Below, piece by piece: positions 33,701-45,700 of a DNA stretch of 64,000 nt. A program made the position numbers and the translations under genes. The DNA comes from Stercorarius parasiticus (taxonomy: Eukaryota > Chordata > Aves > Charadriiformes > Stercorariidae). Positions within the stretch are counted from its first letter, which is position 1, and every line of letters starts with the position of its first letter. Location of the stretch: the NCBI GenBank assembly GCA_013396915.1, contig VWZL01002048.1, positions 1 through 64,000 of the forward strand, given 5' to 3'. The notes under the pieces were generated by a model, which had not been told where the DNA came from, ran no database searches, and was given only the letters and a program-made list of their open reading frames with translations.

Positions 33701-36700
33701 GTAAGTTACTTGCATGCAAAAGGAAGTTATTTTGCCATAATCTGTCAGAAGTGTAGCAGTCTTTCAGTACTTAAAGGGGGCCCACAGAAAAGGTGGAGAG
33801 GGACTCTTGATCAGGGAGTGTAGGACGAGGAATAACAGTCTTAAACGGAAAGAGGGGAGACAAGATTGGATATTAGGAAGAAATTCTTTGCTGTGAGGAT
33901 GGTGAGCCCCTGGCCCAGGTTGCCCAGAGAAGCTGTGGCTGCCCCATCCCTGGAGGTGTTCAAGGCCAGGCTGGATGGGGCTTTGGGTAACCTGGTCTGG
34001 TGGGAGGTGTCCCTGCCCAGGGCAGGCGGTTGGAACTGGATGATCTTTAAGGTCCCTTCCAACTCTAAACATTCTATGATTCTGTGATTTAAAACATGAA
34101 TGATAGGACAAATCTGCAACCTCAGCAGATTTGCAGGTGATGCAAAAGTGGGAAGGTAATGGTTGGATAAACCATATGTCTTTGGACCCATGGAGAAATA
34201 GCTGAACTCCATGAGGTTCCATCCAACAGAAGGGAATGCAAAGTCCTGCACCTGGGAAGGAACACCTGCAGGCACTGGTATATGCTGCAAGCCAACTGTC
34301 TAGAAAGTTTTGCAGGGGAGGACCAAGCTGAATGTGAGTCAGCAACGTGCCCTTGTGGCAAAGGATGCCATGAACATCCCAGGTGTTGCATGAAGAACAG
34401 TGTTGTTAGCAGGTCAAGGGAGGTGATCACCAAATCTGGGGTATTGTGCCCAGTTCTGGGCTACCAGTTGAAGACAGACAGGGACTTACTGGAGCGAGCC
34501 TGGCAAAGGACTATGAAGGTCACTAAGAAGCTAGAGCATCCTGTGTATGAGGAGAGGCTGAGAGAGCTGGGATTTTTTTGGCCTAGAGAAGAGTCAGGGG
34601 GATGCATATAAAACTTGCTGGTATTTATGTGTATAAATACTTAATGGGGAGTAGTATTGGATGGAACCAGTCTTTTCACAGTGGCACCTAGTGAGAGGAC
34701 AAGAGGCAAAGGGCCTCTTCTGATTCTGTGGTTTGGGGTTGTGGGCGCTGAGCTCCTGAGCAGTGCAGTGTTACTGTGCTGGTGCCTTGTGGGCAGACGC
34801 ATGGAGTCTCCATCCCTTGGCTAGGAATGGAGCAGTTACGTGACATTCATAGGAGACCAGCCACAGCCTAAACATGCAAACTTGCAGCTGAACAAAAGTT
34901 TAGAAGTCTGTAGAAAACAACTGTAAAGCCCAGTCATCAGCTGACCCATTAGTAAGTTGCTATGGAAATTCTTGTTTCTGCCTGTTCTTAGTAAATGTGG
35001 TATTTTGACTATTCTTGAGGTGAAGACAATTGTTTCCCTGACTGCCTTGTATTTCTGCTGTTTTGTTTGATTGGGCTTAAATTTAGGAGGTGTATGTTTG
35101 TTTTTTAACGCCTGCTGTAAGTTGCAACTTCTTGCTGAATGAGTTTGAGAGCTGGTTGTGATGAACTGTCTTATGTTGTTGAGTTGGTGAGGCGAACAAA
35201 GCCCGGCAACCCACCATTTATATTTAATATAAAATTCCAACAACAAGCAATGGATTGTACTGAAATCCTTAAAAAGCAATCATTTTGATTAGAGGTACTG
35301 CTGCTTATTGTGGTGCCAAGCACAGTGGGCTTTAAATTTTTCATGAACGGTTTGAATTTGAAGGCCTGGCACTATGTTTCTAGCTAAGCTGCTGAGCTGT
35401 ATTGAGGAAAGCTTGCACTTGAGCTATGTTTGATGGAGCTGGTGCAACTTAAATTTGAATAGATGCTTCCCCTGAACCTCTGTGGCTTCCTAATCCCCAA
35501 CTACTACCCCAAAAATGCTTTAGGTTATTGATGTGGTAGAAGAATCCAGTTGCGTAGACATGACCAGCTCCTCTCACACTTTTCTTTTTAATGCATGGGA
35601 AGGTGAGGTCCTCCAGTCCTGTCCTCCAAAGTGGAGTCTGGTGGTTGTGTTCTTGGAGAGAAGGTCTGCTGTTGCTGATGTAGAGCATGGAGCTATTGAG
35701 TAACAGTAATGCAGAGTATGTCTCCAATACAGGTGAAGAGGGACACTGCTGGGTTGGTGACCTCTTAAAATATTTGCTTTACCTCAGCAGGATTTTGTGT
35801 ATGCGTCGGAGGACAAGGCAAATGCCTTCCTGGTCCTTCGGCTTCCCCCTGTGGTGCGAAATGGAGTACTTCTTGCAGAATCTTCTTGAAGCATGGAACT
35901 TTTTTCCCTCGCTACACTGTCAGCTTTGTGGTAGGAGAGGGCTGCTTATTTTGTGTGTGAGGCTGTGGCAGAAGGCAGCCCCAGCCAGTGGTCACCTCAA
36001 GTGACCTGAGTGCTGCAGTACCTCCCGGATATTTTGAGAGGCTGTCTCTAAACAATGGTTTCTCTAAACTTAAGTCAGAAATAAATCCCCTCTTTGATCT
36101 AACTGATTCTTATATCTCAGTGCATGTACCTTCTTAGTTTTTACTTTCTGTTTCTGGAAGATTGTTAATTCTAAAAACTGCCTGAATCCTATTTGAGGAA
36201 AAACCTTACCTAAAGTTGCGCTCTCAGCCAGGAAGAAGAGACTACAAATACAAATGAGGGGGATGTGATTGATTTGCAAATAGAATGTGTTTACCAAATG
36301 CAGGAAAAAAATACTCGAAGAAATGATTGCAGATTCATTACCTGATAAATTTATAATTTTAATGCTGTTCATATTGTACTTGTCCTCACTTGCAACATGT
36401 GTATTTGTTCAGCTGGGCTACCTTTAGCTTTCTGGTGTGCTTGGTTTTGGTTTTTTATACAGGTCTTGATCACTACAAGGAGATTAAAGAGGTCAGCATT
36501 TGTGAATTCCTGCAACCTCACTTGGTCATTTATATAGATGTACCTGTCCCGGAGGTGCAGAAGAGGATTCAAGAGAAAGGCGAGGTAATTTTATCTCTTG
36601 CCACCATTACTGCCTGTTAATATCTGCTTCAATTGTGCCCTTACACTTGAGTCCTGTGGGGTTTCCTGCAGAATTCTGCTTCTGAAAAGCTTCTCGTCCT

Positions 36701-39700
36701 CTTAGGTGTAAGAACTGTGCGTTGGTGATGACTCTAAGGGTATTCTGGTATGCTTGCTCTAAAAAAAAAGACAAAAAATCAACTTTTTTTGATAGCATCA
36801 AAATGCTGTCATTTCTATAATGAGGAGCTCTGTAAAAATCATTTGTCCTTAAAAAAGCCTTTGTAGCTGCTGTTTCAGGAGTCGTGTCTGGGTAATACGC
36901 TTCTTGTGGCATTCTCTAGGATTCTGTGCTGCCCAAGTGCCAAAAACCCCAACTGGCTGTTCCCTTCTGCTTTCCCAGCTGACTGCTGTTTCAGATCTGT
37001 GTTGACATTAATGTGGGGGGTTGCTTGTGATCAGCAAGTTCAGTAACTTTCTGAAACTAAGAAGATTGCTGCTTGGTGCTTTTGTGTTAACACAGCAAAA
37101 CCACCAATTTTAAACTTAAAACTGATTTTGTGTAGGTATTCCATGATATATAAAAGCCAGGGTGCTTTCTGGCTAATCTAATATAAAGTTGATAAGAAAT
37201 ACAGTTGCATTTTATCACTAGTGCAACTGCAATCTAGTCTGAGCTCATGGGAGGTGATACTTACCTATTGTTGATCTTTGGCAGTTGTGGGACATTCTCA
37301 CTTCTGCTCTCAAAACCCTTGGACGGTGGCATAGTTTCACTCCAAGATGTCTTTTTCTAAGTCATGGTACTGTTAAAAAAAAAAAAAAGAAATTTAGCTT
37401 ATGTCGTATTGTCTTCAAATTACCTCTCTCATTATATTAGCATAGTGGATTACTGGGTTACTGAAATATTCTTGTACCAGAAAAGCTATAGGCTACTCTT
37501 GTATATTGACTAATCTAAAGAAGGTTTTGGGTTTTGTTTTTTTCTTCCCCCTTCTGTGATATTTGGACATGTGCTTGTAACTGTTCTCAGACGTGTTACG
37601 AAGATTAAATGATGTTTATCTTCTTCAAAGGCTAAGGGAAACTGTAGTCAAGTGAAGTACTTAACTATGGAAAGCCTGAGAGATGCAAAGAAAAATTTGA
37701 CTTATTGTTACTAAAAAATTCTCAGATCTCTTAAATGCTTGGTGATGCCTGCTTCTCTCGACGCATATATGTTAGTGTGCTAGGGTGAGCTAGTAGTAGC
37801 GTTTTGTTTTACAGTTTCCTGCTCATTTAAGAGGGAGGCTGATGATTGCTGAAGAGAAGGGACTCGAGTTGTAAATGGAAGGCTGCCCTTGCTGCTTCGT
37901 GATCTGCCTGGCCCGAGTTGCTTAGTCTGCCAGTTGAATGACTCTCCTCTTCTGCCCTCCAGCAGTTTAGGCTGTGACTGAACGGGCCTCTGTGCTTTAA
38001 TGAAATAGATACTTCTGTATAGGAAAACCATGGCTTTTTTGGTTTAGCAACTTCAGTGACAGAATTAGAAGCTTCTTAATGTAACTTGAGAACCTGTGAG
38101 CTCTTTGCCCTTGTGAGCAAAGAGGTAGTGTCATTTTTGAGACGTTCTGGCAGAAATTGCTGGTGCAGCTGTAGCTTCCTTGGGGCAGTGGCACTGCTGA
38201 GCACTACTGCTTGTTTGGAGATTGTACTTCTGGGAATTCTGCCTTCTTGGTGGATGGAGCGTTTCATTAGTATTCAGTGTGCTGTTGTTGCAGGGCGCTG
38301 GAGAGAGAAAAGCCCTCCAGTAGGCCCAGCAAGCAGACGCACAGCAGATCCTTCAAACATAATGGGCATCTTGGATGAACGTTTCAAGCAGGAAATGTAA
38401 TTTTAGGATTAAACTGAAGGAAGACGTGGTAGATTAGAGAAATTCCTGACACTTTGTGAATGCGTCATTAAAGGACACTGTGTGGAAGATGAAATGTTTA
38501 ACAGCAGGTATGATATCCATAAAATTTCAAAGAAAGATTTTGGTGTGGCTGGTTGACCATGCACTTGTCTGCAACTATGGAAATGGGTGCACGTTGGCCC
38601 TCTCGTTCAAAAGGCAGACTCAGACAATCTTCTATTTTCTGGATGATTTTATATAACTTCCTTGAACGTGCAGGTAGCTAGGATTGATCAGTCCTTGGAA
38701 TGCTAATTTTTTTGAGGCTGTTGATGTATGGTTCTCTTAGTTTATGCAAACTCAGGGAAAATTAGGTGTTCCTGTAACAAACTGAAATAAATTGGAAGAA
38801 AGCTTTTTCACTTTCATACTCTTCTGTTTAACCTCCCTTTCCCTTTCTTTCTAGATTCCCTGGCATATCAGAAGAATCTTACTCATGGCTAATCATTAAA
38901 GCCATGGACATAACAGTACAGGGCAAAGCAGGGATTAAAGTAAACTGACTTGTTCCTTAGAGTACTCTAGATATTTAATGCCACGTAAGAAATTCTAAAC
39001 ATTCTAAATATCTCAATTCTTGAAACTTTCATTAATGTTTATGTGGTTCACTTGGATGTTTGACTGCTGATACAAGAGTGAGCTCTTGGCAGATGGTGTA
39101 TCAGCACCTTCTGATTAGTCTGGAATCTGTGCCAGTGGGGAAAAGAAAGAAAATTCTTTTCACAACATTGTTTTCTGTTTGGTTTTAGCCATATGAGAAA
39201 AAGGTGTCTCCTGCGTATCTCCAGAACATTGAGGATGCTTACAAGAAAACCTTCTTACCAGAGATCAGGTTAGCAAACCAAAATGTTTTGTCTCTTAAGT
39301 CTTTGAGGAAAAACTGTGTGCAAATCCTAAAATCTCTGCTAGTATAAGCAAATAAAATTGTGTCATGTGAGAGATCCTCCTTGTGCTATGTGGTACATGT
39401 TATGTCCTCATGATGGGGTGTTGTGTCCATGGCGTAACAACCGTGTATACTTACGTGTAGTTACCTCTGGCATTTGAGAAGCCTGATGCCAGTGTTAAAT
39501 ATTGGAAGATTAAAAATGAAGTCTTTTTGGGTGTGAACTTTACAAACTAATGTTTTTTGACTCTTTAACAGATTCAGAGTGGGTGGAGTGTTGTACAGTT
39601 GTAAATTCATTTATTGCCCTACCTAATACATTGCAAAGCTAATGAGCCCTGATCTGCAGTGTGTTTTTTCATCCTGTTCTGTTGGGGCATTGCAACTTTG

Positions 39701-42700
39701 CTGTTGTGGAGTCAGATACAGGGGAGCATAAAGTTTTTCATAGTTAAAAGAGCGCTTCAGGAGCAAATCCAGGAATCCAGTCTGTTTTCTCTGCAAAAAA
39801 CAAGTTCTGTCTCCCATTCTGACAGTGTTCTGTATGTGGTTGGTGTCGACACCTTTGCTTCTCTTTCTGTTAGCTTGCAACAGTGGTTGGACTGCTTTCT
39901 TGGAGTCATGTCCAAAATGCCACAGCTATAACTTGGTGTTTGTGTGACCTGAGGAGAGTGTGATGCAATATAAGCTTTTCTCAGGCCTTTTTGGAGAGTT
40001 TAGAATTTTTCTCTCCTAAAAACTCCTTTCCTTTATCATAGCTTTGGCTAGTTTCTTGGTAGTGGTACGGAGGGAGAGGAGAAAGGCTTTCAGGTAAGGG
40101 ACTGTTCCCTTTTTCTAGTTCTGTTTCTCCACCTCATGAGGCATATATCTGACAGCCTTCCATGCTTGCAAAGGATTTGATGGGCTTGTTGGTGCTGGTA
40201 AATAAAGACCGCACTGCTGCCTGCTCTGGAGACTGAAGGTGCTCTTCTCTGGGATCCTCTGGCTTTCTCTAGCTGGGAAGCAAGAATGTATGCACTGTAA
40301 ACTTGAGATGAGACTACTATAGTTTGCCAGCTATCCCAATTCTTATAAAAGAGCTCTACCAAAAATGAAATTGTCCTAAAAATCTAAAAGTATGTGAACG
40401 TAAGCAGTCTTGGTCCCTCGTAAACAGATAGCTTTCTGTAAGGGGAAACTCTCAAAGGTCACAGAGCCAGGCCTACTTTACATCAAAACAATCTGTAATT
40501 GTGCAAGGTTTGGTGTGTGCATGAAGCTGATTGAGTTGCATTTAAGTCAAAGTAGATCTTCAGGTGTATTGTAGCCTGCTTGTTTCGCCTTGCTTCCTTG
40601 CTCCATCTCCCAGGATAAATCAGTCTAATTGCACTGTCAGCAATTGAACTGGATAACTTCACGTTAGGCTTGTCTTTCATACAGGGCAGAAGTTGTTGGT
40701 GTGTTGTGTGGTCAGCTGCCTCCCAGTGTGTCCCTCGCAGGTTAGCGGCCAGCACGTGGCTCTCTGAAGGAAGGATGGGAAGGGAGGGTGGGAAGCCTTG
40801 GGACAGTCATCCCCCTGAGGGCAAAACTGTTTTGAATTTGCTGGTGAGGAGAAAAATGCTGCTTGTTCTTTGGATCAAATCGAGCTTCAGAAATACACCG
40901 TGGCGTTTAGTGAGGCTAAATCTTAGACCTGGTCCTGCTGTGATTTCAACTCTTTCCCCTTTGTCTGTGCATGGTCAGTACACTTGTTAAGCAAGCGCCC
41001 TCTGGTCGGCATCCTCATCAGCGGATGGGCTTGCGGTAGCTTGTCAGATCAATCTTTGTGCTTGGATCTGAAGAAGGATGTCTTTGTCCCCTGGATGAGG
41101 GGAAGGTTGTGAATATGTGAAAGGTCAGCTTTGTGCCTCTCTGGACCTCACTGATGGCTTGTACATTGGGTAAACGTACAGAAGCTTGAACCATCTTTAA
41201 CTGTTTGTTTGCTGGCTTGCAGGGTGATGCTGTGAGCTATACTCAAGCCTGGCTGTTAGTCTCCAGGCAGACTAAGAAGTGTTTGATTCCCTAACTCTTG
41301 AGGACGAGCAAAATCTGGTTCAAACAGGCTAAGAAGAGTTATAGACTGTCGAACAAAATCCTACATACTTTCCATGTTCAAGCTTATGTTTGCTTGTTCT
41401 GTTGCTTTTCTTGAAATGCAGCAGGAAAATATGCTGGTTTGTTACTTAGCAAAATTCCTGTTATCTTGTTCCATGTAACTGGAGCAACTTGATGCTGCTT
41501 GAAGTGGTGTTTTATAGTGAATATTTGGCTATCTTAACACTGGTGCTTCCTTTCTAGTCTGGCATGGTTATGAATGTCTCTTTAATGTTTCTTTTGATAG
41601 TGATTTGTGAACCTGGTGCTGTGGCAGATACTACCTCATGATTTTGAACAGTCAGCTCTTGTTTTTTCCTTGTTTTTTCTTTTCCTGGACCAAAGTCCTC
41701 TTGGATGTTCTTTCATATCCAATGCTGCTTCCACTGAACAGCTCTTTTCTCTAATAAAAGAGCCCTAATATCTGCAGAGTATCAAGTGATTTGATCTGCG
41801 TTGTTAATGCAGTTGCCAGCATAAGACTCTGGTGAAGTCTGACCTCTCCCTTTGTTTACTGACAGTTGATGTAGAAGATGCTGTGTTGAAGATGTGAGTA
41901 GGGTGCTATGCTGTCACAGTAGCTCCCTTTGAAGGGAGGCCATTTACTTTCTTTCTGTGACTGATTAGGCTTTGTTCTTTGTTCTCAAGTTGAGAACAAA
42001 CTCTTTAAGTAGCTCTGCTACCAGGAGCACCAGTTGAATGACTGTAAGAGCTTGGGGATTTGTAGGCATAACAGGCATTTTATAAATGAACTTTTTTACC
42101 AGAGCTGTTTTGACTGACCAGTGTTAATGCAGATCAGGAACTAGTCTGGACTACTGTGGTTATAAGTTATTTTGATAACGTGAGTACTTAAAGCAATTTA
42201 GATGGCCAGCCTTAATCCTGATTAAACTTGAAAGTGGTTGTGCTAAGCAAAAAGTCTGCAAATTCTTCTCCGTGCTCTTCAGCTTTGTTGTGTGGTGTTT
42301 GATATACCGTGTATAGTGAGCATCCATTCTATTTTCTCCTAAGGTTTTGTTAGCTAAGGGAAAGGTCTTCCAGGGCAGCTGGAAAAGATTTGGGAACAAC
42401 TGGTACTGAAGGGCGACTGCGTATGTAGTAGTGAAACATGTTCATACAGGAACTCCTGTCATGACCCTGCTCTGCAGGTAACTTTTCTATGAAGGCTGCT
42501 GTACGAATAAGGAAATCTTGTAACCAGGGAGGTATTACCTGTTTTAAATGTTTTCATACTTGCAGACCCTGCTGCCTGTGTTGTATTGTCTCAGCTAGCT
42601 CAGTCTTAGTAAATGACGAATGAATGTAGTCTTCTCTTAAAAATTACCCACAGGTATTAATGTAGTTGTAAAAAGGAAGGTCTGCTGAAGTTCTGGGTTT

Positions 42701-45700
42701 GGTTGAAAACTTCACTAGGCTTCAAATAGATTGGGAAATTGTAATTGAGGCAAATATCCCCATTAGTGAAATGGAAACAAATTTCATAGGTGGGATTTTT
42801 TTTTTAACTGAAACTATGTAGATACCACAGGGCATTTGCCCCTTTTAAAAACAATTTTCCACTAGGAAAGGAGCAACTTGCAGGTCTGATAGGAATTCTA
42901 TTGTAACAACTCTGTAAGCATTCTAAAAAATTGTAATGATTCTCATTCTGTATTTGTGCCGTTTGACTTCATTTGTGCTTTATTTTGGAGCAGGGGGGAG
43001 AGGACGAGTGGAGCAGTTGTATCTGGGGAATTCAATTTTTTTCTTCTTTGCAGTGAGACCAGTGAAGTTCTGCAGTACACAGCAACTGAGGCAGAGGATG
43101 TGGAGAAGGTAAGAGTTTGCTGCATATATCGACTTTTTTTAAACTTCCAAGACGAAAATGTAAAGAGAACGTGTCCTTAGTTAACTACTTAATGCATTTA
43201 GTATCTGTTGCTATGGCAAAGATCTGGGCTGTGTCTGTACTAGAGTATTTTGATGAGTGAATGTCATCTTTGTCAGCAGAGGGGCAATCTCAGCCCCCCC
43301 ATCCCTTTTGCCAAGATACCTGCCTGGCTGAGCAAGCAAAGCCCCCCTTTAGGCCACATGATTATCACTAATAATTTTTTTAGTGTCTTTTGTCCAATGT
43401 AATTTATGCCAGGTGTTTCCGTATTTAGTTTGTTTTTCCAAGCAAATCCTGGGAGAGCGGTGGAAGCAGTATATCCCGAGTCCTTGCTGGGCCGTGCAGT
43501 GTTTGGCTGTTAATTCAGCATCCCTGTTGAGGTGGCTGGTGGGATGGGCAAGGCTCTGCATAGCTCAGTTTGGGAACTAATGGCACTAAGAGTTAAGTCA
43601 CCCCCAGCATTCAGCTGAGACTTTGTCTACCAGTGTAAGGTCTGGCTTTTGCCATTGTGCAGCTTCCTATGATCCAGGCTGGTGCATAGGTTCCTATGTG
43701 ATAAAATACCTGTTTTCTAAAAGCTAGTTGTTATTTGGTTGTAGCAAAGAGCTGGATAAGCAGAGCTGTTGTAAGCCTTGTAACCCTGGGTTATTTTTCT
43801 GTATGAGTTAGCATGTGGTATCTAAACTGCAATTTTTTTTTCTCCAAATGGTTTTGTCAGATGTGTTAGCTCTTAACCAACCCAGATAAATTGCATTCTC
43901 ATGGCTAGAAATAAGCCATCTCTTATCTGATGGCATTAACTGCTTCCTCCTACTCAACTGCGATATTTTTTTGGAGTAGGTGTAATATATTTGCCTTAAT
44001 TCATCAAACATTCTTGCTCATGGAGTGTTACTAGTGGGATAACAGAAGGCTTTTTCTTCCCCATTGTTAACTTTTTTTCTCTGTAGCTGCTGTCTCCTGT
44101 CGGAAAGAGCAATGAGGTTTTTGTAATTCTGGACAGGTTTGTAGTGGACCTATTTCAGTTCTAGGGATGACAGTTACATGGTGAATCCCTCACTGGGATT
44201 GAATTCTGTAGTAGCAATAAAGATCTCAGCTGAACTAAGAATATGTTTTCAGATATGTCTTGCTGATTTTAATATTTTCATCCTCTGTGTTTCTTGTTTG
44301 AAAGCTCTGATAATGCTTCTAGAGTCCAGTTAATGCTCTTTCCTCTGTTAGAGGGGAAAAGAAATATGAAGCTGGTTATATTGGATTTTGCTTTAGGAAG
44401 TAGTTCCAGACCTTTACGCAGCAGTATGTGATTAATTCCTAAATCAGGTGGGAAGAGAGAAGTGGCAGGGTAATTACTTTGAGATGGCAAACTTACCAGT
44501 TTGGGGAAGCATAACAGGCTTTCCCAAATCAGATGCAAAAGGGAAACACCATCTGTTTTGCTATACTGGCACCTGTCCATGCACCTGCACCAGGTATGGC
44601 ATTCAGCAGGTAGCAGACCAATTTACTGCATGTAGTTTTGGGGCAGCACTTCCATCTTGCCATGGGATATGTCTTAGAGCCTTTCGTTGCTAAGCCTCCA
44701 AGTCAATGCTTAACTAATGATCCTTAAGCCCAGCCTTGGCATTCATAGCAAGGAAGTTTTCTGACTGCTTACTACCTTTGTGGAGTTCTTCAAAAAAAAA
44801 AAAGCATATTTGACTGTTTCTTTGTGTTGCAGGAGGCAGCCTATTACTAGTGTGCTTGCTTGCTGATGGACTGGGTTTGACTGGGATCAAGTTAATTTTC
44901 TTTGCAAGAGCCCATATGGTGCTGTGTTTTAGTTCTGACCAAACAGTGCTGATAATGCACTGGTATTTTAGTGATTGCTGAGCGGTGCTTGCACAGCATT
45001 GAGGCCGTCTCTTGTTTCTCACCCTGCCCCCTGAGATTAGGCAGGGGGTGTGCAAGAGGTTTGGGAGGGAACACATCCAGGACACCTGAGCTGGACTGAC
45101 CAAAGGGATGTTCCACACCACGTAACGTCACGGTTAGCAATAAAACTGGGGGAAGGTTTTTTCCAAACTAGCGGTTGCTGAGAGCAGCCCTGGGAGCAAG
45201 GGGCTGGAAAATCTCTTGGATCCTTGAGCTTTGTTCCTGCTGTTGGAGTTGGTGATGAATCTGTTTCAGTTGAAGTCTGCAGTAAGCTCTCCTCTCTTAA
45301 GCCTGACTTTGTTCAGAGGAACGGTGTGGATTTTAGTTGGCCTTGTACATTACAATAGCCTGCACCTGATATCCTCATGTTCCCATGTGAAAGCTTTGTG
45401 AAGCAGAAAATATTGATAAGGACTTTCCTGGTCCCAAAGACTTAACCCCCATTGAGTGCGTTGCTGTGCATTTCTAGGCCTTCTAGTTCCCTTTATGAGA
45501 ATATGGTTGTATGCCGCATTCTGGTTCCTCCCCTGTTGTGTCTGGATTTCTGTCTGCTCATGGACTTGATAATAGAGGTTATCATTATTAACCAGTAGAC
45601 GCGTGAGGCAGTTTGAGTTTTTACCCACAAGAAGGGCTGGTGGCTCCAGTGTGACAGCAGATAAAGTTCACTGTGAAATCACACTTCAAGGAGGAAACTG

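Larger units (their letters stand above)
33701..36462 (+). other. NDUFA10 intron 4, with CR1 insertions
   Basis: The 5' kilobase is mostly two adjoining CR1 sequences (33764-34089 and 34093-34722). The remaining 1.7 kb is unremarkable; ORFs near 34836-35279 and 35687-36004 have no known domain. Confidence 0.75.
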
